From Flavobacterium sp. ACN6 (GTDB lineage Bacteria > Bacteroidota > Bacteroidia > Flavobacteriales > Flavobacteriaceae), in NCBI RefSeq assembly GCF_002304005.1, contig NZ_MRCQ01000001.1:248001-312000 (forward strand): DNA of 64,000 nucleotides, written 5' to 3'. Below the pieces are notes generated by a model. It was not told where the DNA came from. It searched no databases and was given only the letters and a program-made list of their open reading frames with translations. The translations under genes were made by a program, and so were the position numbers. Shown piece by piece: positions 10,301 to 19,083 of this stretch; position 1 is the first letter of the stretch; every line of letters begins with the position of its first letter.

Positions 10301-12503
10301 TTGTTAAACTAGCCAAGTCAGCAACTGGTGCAGTTGTATCGGCAATAGTTACGGTTTGATCTTGAGTCGAGGTATTAGTTCCGTCAGTATACGTCCAGAC
10401 TACAGTAGTCGAAGCTGTAATTGGAAAAGTCGTCGTTGTTGTTCCGGTTACCGCTCCAATGCAATTATCAGTTGCAGTTGGTGCTGTGATACCTGCTACT
10501 TCACATTGCGCTGTAATTGTGGATAAAGTAACAACGTCGGCAACTGGAGCCATTGTATCGGCTATAGTTACGGTTTGATTTTGAGTCGAGGTATTAGTTC
10601 CATCTGTATACGTCCAGACTACAGTTGTTGAAGCTGTAATTGGGAAAGTCGTCGTCGTTGTTCCGGTTACCGCTCCTATGCAATTATCAGCTGCAGTTGG
10701 TGCGGTGATACTTGTTACTTCACATTGTGCTGTGATTGTTGGTAAACTAGCTAAGTCCGCAACAGGCGCTTCGGTATCATTAACTGTAACATCAAAACTA
10801 CAGGTTTGTATATCGCCATTTGTATCTGTATATTCAAAGGTATTGGTTGTTGTCCCTACAGGAAAAACAGCTCCTGATGCTAAACCTGCAGTTTGAGTTG
10901 CTTTACCTCCAACCCATTTTAAGGCATTAGCCATAAGTTTTGCTCCATCTGTAGTTGGATTCCATAAGCCTGATCCTACACTAGATGAAGGTGGGAAAAA
11001 ATTCAAACAAGCTCTCCTTGCAGCTAAAGGACCAACATTTTCTTTAGCCATAACTAACATTTCATTGTTATTATATCTTGCTACTACATAAGAATTTGGA
11101 GTAAGAACATTTGAATCATTTCTAAAGCTATAAGTTCCTCCATCAAACGAGATTACATCTTTCATTATAGGATGACTTGGTAATTCTATAGTCCCTAAAC
11201 TAACTTGTCCGCTTTTACCACTAGAACTATTTGTTCTAATTACTCTATATAGGTCTGTATCATATGCTCCTAGTATATGTGAAAATGTAGCTTCATAAGC
11301 TGCATCAACCACTCCTCCTCCTCCATCAATATATTGTACAAGTGTATTTCCTAACTGCGTAGAATTAAGTGCATTGCTAAACGTATATAATAATAAGGCA
11401 TCATATTTTTTTAAAGTAACTAAATCTGGAGTCGAAGCATTTATATTAATAGCATCTACAGTATTAAATTGATTTGTACTTAATAATTTTTGTCTAACAT
11501 CTGACTCATAAGTTCCCCCGAGAACAAGAACATTTAATTTTTTAGTAATAGCCACTGGCAGCGTATAATTCACAACAGCATCACATAGTCCTGCATCATT
11601 TGGTACAGTAATATCTGCTGGGCAAGTAAATGGTTCATTAATCTTTAAGGTGATAGGCTGGGGAGTCACATTTGTACAATTTCCAGCATTTCTAATTGTT
11701 AAATTTCCTCTGTAAGTACCGGCTGCAAGATTGGCAGGTATGGTAATAGTATTTAAATTTCCAGCTCCCGAAGTAAATGTAAAGTTAGTACTGGCTTGAT
11801 CGGCTAAACCTGCTGTATTTGCAGCAGCATCCCAATTTATACTATAACTAACAGGTGTACCAGTTGTAGCTGTATAAGGTAAACTAGCATTTTGTGAAAT
11901 AGCTTTAGTATAAAGTTCGGTAAGTATTCCTGTGGTGGTTATGGTTGCTTGTGAAGACCCTGTGATGTAATAATTAACTTTAGCAAGAATATTAGAAGTC
12001 GCTACAACAATACCTCCAGCTCCAAAAGGATAAGATATCCTTGTAGGATTTCCGACAGTAATATCACTATTAGATATAGTAGTAGAACCTGAATCGCCTT
12101 CTATATATACAACACCACCACTTGTTGAAGTAATATAAAAACTATAAGTAGTATTTGCCGGTATAGTAATACTCAATGAAATTGGAACTGGCACAAGATT
12201 AAAAGCCCAGCTACTTACAGCCAGAGCTGATCCAGCATTTGTCCAAGCAGCAGACGTGTTTTCAAAACCAGTATGCGATCCTAGTTTATAATATATTTCA
12301 TAAGGGGTTGTTTCACCACCAGCAAAATGCATATCAAAACCAGTGACTGTAATAGGATTTGCTCCTGTAGTAATATCAAACATCGCTCCGTTATTCCCAC
12401 TAACCCATCTAGTTGGAAGTGTAGAACTAAGCGATAAATTACACTGAGCCTGAACTTGAAAAATTGTAAATAAAAAAAGAAGTAGAGCGTAAAGTTTTTT
12501 CAT
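7365..12503 (-). CDS. Giant secreted repeat protein with type B T9SS C-terminal domain
   Basis: 1712 residues. Order: signal peptide (1-20); a beta-sandwich region (about 20-180) and an Ig-like region (about 180-290); an HYR-type domain starting CPADITVPNDAGLCDAVVNY that is interrupted by about 210 residues resembling a GATase1-like fold (KLNVLVLGGTYESDVRQKLL, then YDALLLYTFSN) and resumes at FPVGTTTNTFEYTDTNGD; eleven tandem 73-residue repeats (about 578-1384); another HYR domain; and a gliding-motility-associated C-terminal domain (ISANGDGKNDYFNI, then FGTYYYVF). The protein should be exported by T9SS and held at the cell surface. Likely roles are adhesion or a stalk that presents the N-terminal domains; the ligand is unknown. 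Confidence 0.93.
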   Translation of the reverse strand: MKKLYALLLFLFTIFQVQAQCNLSLSSTLPTRWVSGNNGAMFDITTGANPITVTGFDMHFAGGETTPYEIYYKLGSHTGFENTSAAWTNAGSALAVSSWAFNLVPVPISLSITIPANTTYSFYITSTSGGVVYIEGDSGSTTISNSDITVGNPTRISYPFGAGGIVVATSNILAKVNYYITGSSQATITTTGILTELYTKAISQNASLPYTATTGTPVSYSINWDAAANTAGLADQASTNFTFTSGAGNLNTITIPANLAAGTYRGNLTIRNAGNCTNVTPQPITLKINEPFTCPADITVPNDAGLCDAVVNYTLPVAITKKLNVLVLGGTYESDVRQKLLSTNQFNTVDAININASTPDLVTLKKYDALLLYTFSNALNSTQLGNTLVQYIDGGGGVVDAAYEATFSHILGAYDTDLYRVIRTNSSSGKSGQVSLGTIELPSHPIMKDVISFDGGTYSFRNDSNVLTPNSYVVARYNNNEMLVMAKENVGPLAARRACLNFFPPSSSVGSGLWNPTTDGAKLMANALKWVGGKATQTAGLASGAVFPVGTTTNTFEYTDTNGDIQTCSFDVTVNDTEAPVADLASLPTITAQCEVTSITAPTAADNCIGAVTGTTTTTFPITASTTVVWTYTDGTNTSTQNQTVTIADTMAPVADVVTLSTITAQCEVAGITAPTATDNCIGAVTGTTTTTFPITASTTVVWTYTDGTNTSTQDQTVTIADTTAPVADLASLTTITAQCEVAGITAPTATDNCIGVVTGTTTTTFPITASTTVVWTYTDGTNTSTQNQIVTIADTMAPVADLASLTTITAQCEVAGITAPTATDNCIGAVTGTTTTTFPITASTTVVWTYTDGTNTSTQNQIVTIADTMAPVADAVTLSTITAQCEVAGITPPTATDNCIGAVTGTTTTIFPITASTTVVWTYSDGTNSSTQNQIVTIADTTAPVADLASLTSITAQCEVAGITPPTATDNCIGAVTGTTTTTFPITASTTVVWTYTDGINTSTQNQTVTIADTTAPVADLASLTTITAQCEVAGITAPTATDNCRGVVTGTTTTTFPITASTTVVWTYTDGTNISTQNQIVTIADTTAPVADLASLTTITAQCEVAGITPPTATDNCIGAVTGTTTTIFPITASTTVVWTYTDGINTSTQNQTVTIADTTAPVADLASLTTITAQCEVAGITAPTATDNCIGAVTGTTKTTFPITASTTVVWTYTDGTNTSTQNQTVTIADTMAPVADVVTLSTITAQCEVAGITAPTATDNCIGAVTGTTTTTFPITASTTVVWTYTDGTNTSTQDQTVTIADTTAPVADAVTLSTITAQCEVADITAPTATDNCIGAVTGTTTTTFPITASTTVVWTYTDGTNTSTQNQTVTIADTTAPVVITKNITIQLNSLGNAVITTMDIDNGSTDNCGIASMALDKNIFNCSNVGVNTVSLIVTDTSGNSASQTASVLVEVVPIVNVSNLSQQFCAVDKPLVSDISIPYNVLNWFADPLSTQVLLPQEALRSGIYYAEVSINTCNTSRIPVTIIVNDEASPSGNAMQYFCRENEAVISDLITNEKEILWYDTASGGVPLDSYVLLEDKHKYYASYFGEKCESSKRFEVEVVFNYCEVIIHNGISANGDGKNDYFNIEGASTFKDNQLEIFNSWGSIVYEIKNYGQADNLFRGYANKGTRLGNGLLPFGTYYYVFSFTNQENKRVIKKGFLHLNP
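8352..10770. repeat. Eleven tandem 219-bp coding repeats
   Basis: The repeat unit encodes 73 residues, with cores TITAQCEVAGITAPTATDNC, TTTTTFPITASTTVVWTYTDG and TQNQTVTIADT. Units differ at few positions (for example APTATD or PPTATD, IGAVTG or IGVVTG). Two Cys per unit suggest a disulfide in each domain. Such identity favours recombination, so copy number may vary between isolates and the assembly may collapse or expand here. Confidence 0.9.
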
Positions 12504-12838
12504 ATTCCAGTAGGTAGGTTTTGTGGCAAGTATTGGTTTTTCTTAAACCATTACTATCATTTGGAATCAAGACAGTAGTGATTTTGTGTCTAAAAAGATT
12601 TAAATAGAATTTAATTTAAGAAGGAATTGCATTTATTAACACTTGCAAAACAATCATAAATATTTCTGTAAAAATAGACTGCATTAGTATTCTTAAAAAA
12701 TTATAAGGGGGGACAAATTGGGGGACATTTTTAACTTAAAATCGATTAAAATCAATAGGTTGCATATAATAATATAAAATCAAAAACTTTTTTTTTACTA
12801 TTTTCACGATCCAAAATCATCAACCTCTGACAATAAGC
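12504..12838. other. Upstream region of the giant surface protein, no gene seen
   Basis: 335 bases, AT-rich. It holds two G runs separated by ACAAATT (near 12707-12725) and otherwise no motif. The promoter of the surface protein must lie here, but I found no clean TAnnTTTG. Confidence 0.45.
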
Positions 12839-13220
12839 TTATGCTTTGTAAAAAAATATATTACCTCATCTCATTTCTTTTTGTGATGCAATTATATTCA
12901 CAAAATAAACCAATGAAACTAGCAGCAGCGCCAAAACCAAATTAAAGATATTGAAGCTTTACTGCTTCAGGAGAAATCTTTTGATAAGGATACTTTGGCG
13001 TTAAAGAATTTCCTAAACCTTGAAACATAGCAAAACAAAATCAGATTATTTACGAAGCTCTACGAGACCCTGGCTTTAGTAACTACTATAATAATTTGAA
13101 CAAAAAAAAAGTAATTGCCATTACCGGCAATCCATAAAAAAGGCAAGCGCTTTAGAAAACACTTTTCTTCAAATTTGGACACAGCTTAACTATGTGTTTT
13201 ACCTGTATCATAATAGAGAT
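12839..13220 (+). pseudogene. Decayed secreted-protein gene
   Basis: An ATG at 12841 opens MLCKKIYYLISFLFVMQLYS, a convincing signal peptide, but the frame stops after 34 codons. A neighbouring frame continues with QNQIKDIEALLLQEKSFDKD and LALKNFLNLE before a stop near 13028. Further open pieces follow up to about 13140. The helical, Leu/Lys-rich text could come from a TPR-type or sensor protein, but I cannot name the family. At least two frame breaks are needed, so I call it a remnant. Confidence 0.45.
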
Positions 13221-13309
13221 GGACTTGATACCATTTGGTACACAAAAACTAAAGGCGGATTTGAAAATTGTATACCATTCGAAGTTTTGCGGCAGAATCG
13301 TCGCACATC
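13221..13309. repeat. MITE-like palindromic repeat, copy C
   Basis: Contains CACAAAAACTAAAGGCGG on the left and GAAGTTTTGCGGCAGAATCG on the right, ending TCGCACATC. Alignable over nearly its full length with copies A and B. Confidence 0.6.
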
Positions 13310-13863
13310 AATTTTAGAGGAATTATAAATATATAAGTACTAAGGCTGCCGACTTTAAGTTCGAATGTGCAGCTTCCCATTACAAGTCGAAAGAAAATTT
13401 CATAATAAAAACCACTCAACACAATCCAATTGTGTCCGCACTGTAGACAAAATTTACTGAGATAAATAATATTTATTTAGAATATATAGCAGCTTTTAGA
13501 ATTGTATTCATAATACAAACTTTAAATCAAATTGTTACTTGCACAATCTTCTGGGTAATACCGCTAAGAAGCAAGAGCTACTTGTTGCTTCAATGTCACG
13601 ACAATTCCTTATATGCAAATTGCATTATTCCTCGAAGATTATTTTCTTCAAAGTTTCTTTCGTTTTAATTTTCAATTGTGCCGACTGACTGATTATCTGA
13701 TCGCTATTTTGTAAATGGAAATCATTATTCTGTAAAAAAAAATGATACTATCTTTTTTAAATTTGACAAAGTACAAACTTAAATCAGCACGGCAATACAG
13801 GCAAAGTTGTACAGGACACTCCTTTAAAAAAACGATGGAAAAAATTTAATTTAAAAAAATAAA
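13310..13863. other. Intergenic stretch, no gene seen
   Basis: About 550 bases with frequent stops in all frames and no terminator-like hairpin. It precedes the acidic protein and probably contains its promoter. Confidence 0.45.
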
Positions 13864-14271
13864 ATGATGAATTCAGATACACCGGAAAATTACGCTCAGA
13901 ATGACAAGAATTTTCAAAATGCAGACACTGACCCGCAAAGAAACAATCCAGACAACAATCCTTATGATTCCGAGAATCTTGACAATGAATCGGAAAGTGA
14001 ATCGAAAGATATAACGGAACAGGATATTGAAAAGGATCTTATAGATAATGATCCGTCTGAAGGTTTTGAAACTGAAATTGATACATCGGAGAATGATGAA
14101 ACTGAAAGTGAACCCTTTAAAACCATTGAACCAGATCAGGACAATCCCCTTAATAAGGAATTCGAAATAGGAGAACTTGGCAATGAGGAGCTTAAAAACG
14201 ATGAACTAATCAGAGATGAGACAGATCATGGTGCACCGCGTAATATTAAACCTTCTCAGCGAAAATTTTAA
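13864..14271 (+). CDS. Highly acidic, disordered hypothetical protein
   Basis: 135 residues, dominated by Asp, Glu, Asn and Ser, with no hydrophobic core, signal peptide or Cys. The text runs from MNSDTPENYAQNDKNF to a basic tail PRNIKPSQRKF. It should be intrinsically disordered. A similar acidic composition occurs in the small protein at 55454. The second ATG at 13867 is an equal candidate start. The function is unknown; hydrophilin-like stress roles are possible but only a guess. Confidence 0.65.
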   Translation: MMNSDTPENYAQNDKNFQNADTDPQRNNPDNNPYDSENLDNESESESKDITEQDIEKDLIDNDPSEGFETEIDTSENDETESEPFKTIEPDQDNPLNKEFEIGELGNEELKNDELIRDETDHGAPRNIKPSQRKF

Positions 14272-14326
14272 TGCAAGGAGATTTGATAAATAATTAATAT
14301 AATTTCCAAAATATTTTGAACGTATA

Positions 14327-15259
14327 TCAGTTAAACCTCGCCCTGAACTTTAAAGGCGTCTGGCTGGTCTTGTTTTTAAATAATTTACTAAAACTCTGAA
14401 GATGTTCAAAACCAAGTTCATAAGCAATCTGGGAAACTGATAAATCAGTGTTGGAAAGTTTTTCTTTGGCTTTTTCAATCAGTTTGTCGTGAATATGCTG
14501 CTGCGCATTTTGTCCGGTCAAAGTTCGCAGCATATCACTGAGATAACCCGGAGATATCGCCAGGCTGTCAGCCAGAAACTGTACTGTGGGAATGCCTTTA
14601 TCAGACTGCCTTTCATCCCCAAAATGATCTTCCAATAACTGTTCAAACTTCTCAAGCAGTGTATTGTTTATTGTTTTACGCGTAATAAACTGACGCTTAT
14701 AGAACCTTTGCGCATAATTTAGCAGCAACTCAATCTGGGCCAAAACTACATCCTGGCTCAGCTCGTCGATTCTGTTTTCTAATTCCTCTTCAATATTTCT
14801 GATAAGACCTAAAATAATTTGTTTTTCCTTATCAGATAAATGCAAAGCTTCATTGACAGCATACGAGAAGAATTGATATCTTTTGATTTTTGCAGCCAAA
14901 GGAGAATGCATTAAAAAATCAGGATGCATCAAAATCACCGCTTCCCTGCCGCTGCATCCCGGCTCTTTTGACTGATTTTCGTCCGGGGCCAGGATCTGAT
15001 TGGGAGATGCAAAAAAAAGACCGCCTTCATTATAATCAAAATGGGTCTGTCCATAACGCAGCAAACCTCCAATATTGGGACGAAAAGCTATCTTATAATA
15101 ACTTAAGACATGGCTTTCTTCCGGGGGATTAAACTCTACGCTGGAATCTATCCCATTGAGCACCGTAATTAAAGGATGCTGCGGGGGCGGTCCGCCGAAA
15201 GCTTTTAGCCCTTCAGCCAGAGATGCAAATTTACGTGGAGTGGTATTTTTTTTTGCCAT
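14327..15259 (-). CDS. AraC-family transcriptional regulator
   Basis: 310 residues from the ATG at 15259 (MAKKNTTPRKFASLAEGL). A longer frame reaches 15349 but would overlap the upstream SDR gene. The N-terminal half is a cupin-like sensing domain. The C-terminal 100 residues hold two helix-turn-helix motifs: TVQFLADSLAISPGYLSDML with LTGQNAQQHI, and DLSVSQIAYELGFEHLQSFSKLFK. It follows the SDR gene on the same strand with about 70 bases between. AraC regulators of this type in Bacteroidota commonly sit beside an SDR target. A broken paralogue lies at 27632. Confidence 0.92.
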   Translation of the reverse strand: MAKKNTTPRKFASLAEGLKAFGGPPPQHPLITVLNGIDSSVEFNPPEESHVLSYYKIAFRPNIGGLLRYGQTHFDYNEGGLFFASPNQILAPDENQSKEPGCSGREAVILMHPDFLMHSPLAAKIKRYQFFSYAVNEALHLSDKEKQIILGLIRNIEEELENRIDELSQDVVLAQIELLLNYAQRFYKRQFITRKTINNTLLEKFEQLLEDHFGDERQSDKGIPTVQFLADSLAISPGYLSDMLRTLTGQNAQQHIHDKLIEKAKEKLSNTDLSVSQIAYELGFEHLQSFSKLFKNKTSQTPLKFRARFN

Positions 15260-15332
15260 GATATTTTTTTGATACTGCAAATTAAGAAAATAAAAAAGCA
15301 ACAGAACCCGTCTGCTGCTTAAATTTAACTGA

Positions 15333-16172
15333 TTAACCCTGCGCAGCAACGGCTACGTCCTGCCATGCTTCCCAGACTTTAATGCGATCGGAATAAACCT
15401 GACGAATTTCTTCCAGGTTGTGACTGCCTAAAAACATCCTCAGTGGCGGGTTCTTGGTATCCACCAACTGCAAGACCGCTTTCGCAGTAGCGTCCGGGTT
15501 GCCCCGCTGCATTTTGCCCATATTCTCAAAAACCATATTTCGGACTGCTTCATATTCAGGAAGATTTTCTGAAAATTGGAGTGAATTTTCGCTTCCAAAT
15601 TCTGTTGCGTAAGCTCCAGGTTCAATAATGGAAACATGGATTCCAAAAGATTTAACCTCCACAGCCAAACTTTCGTATATAGCTTCAAATGCCCATTTCG
15701 AAGAGCAGTAATAACCTATTAAAGGCACTGTATAATGCCCCAAACTGCTTGAAGTTCCTAAAATATGCCCAAAACCCTGCGCGCGCATAATAGGTAAAAC
15801 TGCCTGAATAACAGAAACCGGCCCCAGCACATTGGTCTTATACATAGCTAGAATATCATCTGCTTTGGCTTCTTCCACTGTACCTACTAATGAATAGCCA
15901 GCATTGTTAATTACAACGTCCAATCTTCCAAAATACTCATGTGCAGCTTTTACTGCTTTTTGCACCTGCTCTCCATTGGTAACATCAAGGGGCAGAATCA
16001 AAACATTGTCGCCGTATTTATCCTTGAAATCTGCAATGCTGTCAATATTCCTTGCAGTAGCCGCTACCTTATCTCCCCGCTGGAGTGCCGCTTCAGTCCA
16101 AACTCTTCCAAACCCTCTTGAGCTGCCCGTTACAAACCATATCTTTGGCCCATTTATCTTTACGTTTTCCAT
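15333..16172 (-). CDS. Short-chain dehydrogenase/reductase
   Basis: 279 residues. A classical SDR: nucleotide loop TGSSRGFG near residue 16, NNAG near 90, a serine in TSSSLG, and the catalytic Y-x3-K as YCSSK. The C-terminal text (NPPLRMFLGSHNLEEIRQVYSDR) matches the larger SDRs next to AraC regulators. The substrate is unknown. Inverted AGGACAAAAT arms upstream could be a regulator site. Confidence 0.92.
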   Translation of the reverse strand: MENVKINGPKIWFVTGSSRGFGRVWTEAALQRGDKVAATARNIDSIADFKDKYGDNVLILPLDVTNGEQVQKAVKAAHEYFGRLDVVINNAGYSLVGTVEEAKADDILAMYKTNVLGPVSVIQAVLPIMRAQGFGHILGTSSSLGHYTVPLIGYYCSSKWAFEAIYESLAVEVKSFGIHVSIIEPGAYATEFGSENSLQFSENLPEYEAVRNMVFENMGKMQRGNPDATAKAVLQLVDTKNPPLRMFLGSHNLEEIRQVYSDRIKVWEAWQDVAVAAQG

Positions 16173-16196
16173 AATATTTTTTTTAAAAAATTAACT

Positions 16197-16300
16197 AGGA
16201 CAAAATTGCCAAATCCCGGCTGGAAAATTTTAGCCATAATGGGGGATTTTGTAACCTAAACGAGGTTGATCTAACACAAATTTTATGTGGATTTTGTCCT
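16197..16300. promoter_or_regulatory. Inverted 10-bp arms upstream of the SDR
   Basis: AGGACAAAAT at 16197-16206 and its exact complement ATTTTGTCCT at 16291-16300 bracket the SDR upstream region. A third partial copy, GGATTTTGTAAC, lies near 16245. The spacing suits a looping AraC regulator, but the site is a prediction. Confidence 0.4.
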
Positions 16301-16489
16301 TGTGATTAATAAATCGTACTACTGTGTGATACATTAATGGAGACTTTTTATTCTTTTGACAATATAAAAATCAAAAACTTTTTTTCTCTGACTCTGTAAT
16401 ATATTTTCCTAACTCCACAAGACAGCTCCATCATTCTGCAAAAGTTTTTTGAGAAGTCTCTGCACCAACACTTCTATCTTCGATTGATT

Positions 16490-16847
16490 TTGCTTTTTCC
16501 ATTGTCTATAAACAGCATAAAACTGACACAGAACCGCGAAGGAAAACCATTCAGGAAGAAATCAAGCACAATTGGTGGCGTCAGGCAATGATGGGTTATG
16601 TTTTAGCGCATTACGATGGAATCAAAGCATTCTCTGAATCAGATTTTAGAGAAGATCTTAAGAGTTTAGATATTACGGTTTTGGTTTTCCATGGAGAAGA
16701 CGATCAAATTGTTCCTTTTGACCAGGCACCAAGAGCAGCAAAACTTTTGAAAAACGGAAAACTAATTTCGTATCCAGGATTTCCTCATGGAATACTACAG
16801 AAGCACAAACAATCAATAACGACATTCTAGAATTTATTAAATCTTAA
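16490..16847 (+). pseudogene. Alpha/beta hydrolase (chloroperoxidase-like), C-terminal remnant
   Basis: The frame through 16588 reads EEIKHNWWRQAMMGYVLAHY and then ITVLVFHGEDDQIVPFDQAP and SYPGFPHG, which are the catalytic-acid and catalytic-His regions of chloroperoxidase-type alpha/beta hydrolases. The nucleophile elbow half is absent. After PHG the frame is shifted: the shifted frame reads TTEAQTINNDILEFIKS and stops at 16847, the expected family ending. Truncated at 5' and frameshifted at 3'. Confidence 0.75.
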
Positions 16848-16868
16848 AATAATAAATTCCTTTCTATC

Positions 16869-16904
16869 AAAAAGCCTGAAAAATCTAGATTTTTCAGGCT
16901 TTTT
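16869..16904. terminator. Bidirectional terminator hairpin
   Basis: An 18-bp perfect palindrome arm, AAAAAGCCTGAAAAATCT, followed by its complement, ending in a T run. It separates the hydrolase remnant from the OmpA remnant and can work in both directions. Confidence 0.85.
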
Positions 16905-16922
16905 GTCGTGGTTCTATAAAAT

Positions 16923-17150
16923 TTACTTGATTACCTTGGGATTCACAATTATAAATTCAGTCCTTCTATTTAGCTGATGATCTGTCTCAGAACAATTAAC
17001 GCCGTTTGAACATTTATTTACTAATTCTGTTTCACCAAAACCTTGTGCTTTGATTCTAGAAGGATCAGTCCGTTGACTTACAATCCAATTTTTAGAAGAT
17101 TTTGCTCTTCTGTCAGACAACTTAGACTGTTTGAAATAAACAATCTAAAA
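16923..17150 (-). pseudogene. OmpA-like C-terminal domain, remnant
   Basis: The readable part, KLSDRRAKSSKNWIVSQ, then ARI/GFGETE-type text, then HQLNRRTEFIIVNPK, is the end of an OmpA peptidoglycan-binding domain. No ATG, signal peptide or barrel/TPR part precedes it; the frame opens only at a TTG (17120). It is a 5'-truncated fragment of a Pal/OmpA family protein. Confidence 0.75.
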
Positions 17151-17241
17151 GTGGCTTTATTTGAGATTTAATCGGAGCTAAACGATGTTTCGAAGTCCAC
17201 AAAAGCTAACGCGAATTTCAAATAAATAAGCCATCGCGGAA

Positions 17242-17694
17242 CTATCCATACATATTTTTTATCTCCGACATAACAAAGGTACTTTGGGTACTCCCTATAC
17301 TTTCAACTGATCCCAATTTATTAAACACAAAATCCTGATAATGCTTCATGTCTTTGGCAGAAACTTTCATTAAAAAATCGTAATCACCTGAAATATTATA
17401 ACATTCCACAACTTCTTCTATTTTCATAATATCACTAACAAATTGATTCCCGATGTTGCGATCGTGCTGTTTAAGTTTGATATTACAAAAAACAATGAAA
17501 CCCCTGTTTAGTTTTTCTGCATCCAGCAGGGCTATATACTTCTTAATGTAACCACTGTTTTCCAATCTTTTAATCCGCTCAAAAACAGGCGATGCCGAAA
17601 GATTTACCTTTTTAGCAAGCTCTTTTACAGTATATTTAGAATTATCGTGAAGTATATTTAATAACTGAAGATCAATATCGTCTATTTGTTCCAT
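17242..17694 (-). CDS. Lrp/AsnC-family transcriptional regulator
   Basis: 150 residues, standard length. The N-terminal winged helix reads DIDLQLLNILHDNSKYTVKE and then VNLSASPVFERIKRLENSGYI. The C-terminal RAM/AsnC domain includes VECYNISGDYDFLMKVSAKD. Lrp-type regulators sense amino acids and control amino-acid metabolism. It lies downstream of the SBF-like transporter and the mesX-mesD pair, on the same strand, which suggests but does not prove a link to amino-acid uptake or methionine supply. Confidence 0.93.
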   Translation of the reverse strand: MEQIDDIDLQLLNILHDNSKYTVKELAKKVNLSASPVFERIKRLENSGYIKKYIALLDAEKLNRGFIVFCNIKLKQHDRNIGNQFVSDIMKIEEVVECYNISGDYDFLMKVSAKDMKHYQDFVFNKLGSVESIGSTQSTFVMSEIKNMYG

Positions 17695-17924
17695 AGAATG
17701 TTTACTTTAAACAGGTTTAATTTATTTTTTTTAAAACAGAATAAAATTCTTCAAATATAACTAAAAACAACACAAAAATCTTATTTTGCACAAGTTAAAA
17801 ACATAACATACTGCAACTTTTATCTTCACAGTATAAAAATCTAAAATACATTATTTTATAGCAGGTAGCATTATCCTTGGTACCCTTTATCTAAAAAAGA
17901 TAAAGGGCTAAGTCATCAATAAAA

Positions 17925-18917
17925 TTATACTTCTTTTCTTCGAGCCATACCCTGAGCGATGATACTGGTTGCAATCAATTGCAAGGCATGATAAAGCATG
18001 AGCGGCAGCAATACGATGCCGGTGATAGTACTGTGCTGAAAAAGTACTTTTGACATAACGGTGCCGTGTACCAATGACTTTTTAGACCCGCAGAATAAGA
18101 CCGTAATACGGTCTTCATCTGAAAAACCAAGCAGACGGCTGAGTAGTCCGACACAAAAGAATACGGCAAAAAACAACGCCATCATTCCTGCAGCGAGTCC
18201 AGCAAGTTCAAGGGCGGTGAAGCCTTCAAAAAGATGTTGGGAAAATGACTTGCAAAACGACGTGTAAATAATCGTTAGAATAACTGCCTGATCGAAATAT
18301 TTGAGCTGTTTCTTGTATTTTTCGGCAATGCCGCCGAAACGGGAATTGAGGCTTATGCCAATGATGACAGGCAGCAAGACTTGAAGAATCAACTTTATGA
18401 CGATTTGAGTAACATCAAAATCCCCTGTCGCAGAAGCTATAAACAGCCCAACCCAGAGTGGCGTAACGACTACTCCGATCAAACTGGAAATACTCGCATT
18501 GAAAATGGCTGCGGGAATGTTTCCCTTGGCGATGGAAACCATGACCACGGAAGAGGATACTGTAGAAGGTAAAGCTGCCAGAAAAAATACACCCAGCCAA
18601 AGCAGCTCGTAGCCGTTATTGACAAACAACGGGCGAAATGCCAAAACAATGAGCGGAAAAAATAAAAAGGTTGTCAACTGGACGACAATGTGCATTTTCC
18701 AGTTGGAAAGTCCGGCTTTTAGTTTCTCTACACTCAATCGCATACCATAAAACAAGAAAATCAAGGAAACCCCAGCATTGGCAATCTCCTCCAGTGAAAC
18801 AGGTTCTTTGACCATGCCTGGCTTTGGTAAAAAATAAGCCATCAGAATCATGGTGGCTATCATTAACAGGAAACCGTCGAAACCTGCTTTTTTTAATACT
18901 TCTAATAATTTCTTCAA
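17925..18917 (-). CDS. SBF-like (bile acid:sodium symporter family) membrane transporter
   Basis: 330 residues with about nine or ten hydrophobic segments. The text VSLIFLFYGMRLSVEKLKAG and FFLAALPSTVSSSVVMVSIA matches the SBF-like/YfeH branch of the BASS family. These proteins move organic anions with Na+; the substrate here is unknown. It ends with a basic cytosolic tail. It sits 166 bases downstream of mesD on the same strand, so it may be transcribed with the methionine genes. Confidence 0.88.
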   Translation of the reverse strand: MKKLLEVLKKAGFDGFLLMIATMILMAYFLPKPGMVKEPVSLEEIANAGVSLIFLFYGMRLSVEKLKAGLSNWKMHIVVQLTTFLFFPLIVLAFRPLFVNNGYELLWLGVFFLAALPSTVSSSVVMVSIAKGNIPAAIFNASISSLIGVVVTPLWVGLFIASATGDFDVTQIVIKLILQVLLPVIIGISLNSRFGGIAEKYKKQLKYFDQAVILTIIYTSFCKSFSQHLFEGFTALELAGLAAGMMALFFAVFFCVGLLSRLLGFSDEDRITVLFCGSKKSLVHGTVMSKVLFQHSTITGIVLLPLMLYHALQLIATSIIAQGMARRKEV

Positions 18918-19083
18918 TGTGTTTTAAATATTATTCCTCCGTGGAGTCAAGATTATAAAATATTTTACGCAGATAAACGTGGATTCTCTAGATTCATTAG
19001 TCTGTTTGCAGAGTCGATCTGTTAAATTCTACGGTCAGCAGGCTTCAAACAACAAAACCATATTCAAATTAATACATTGAGAA

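Noticed and set aside
8352..10770. Regular repeats considered as a CRISPR array
   Set aside because: The 219-bp units are in-frame coding repeats without spacers.
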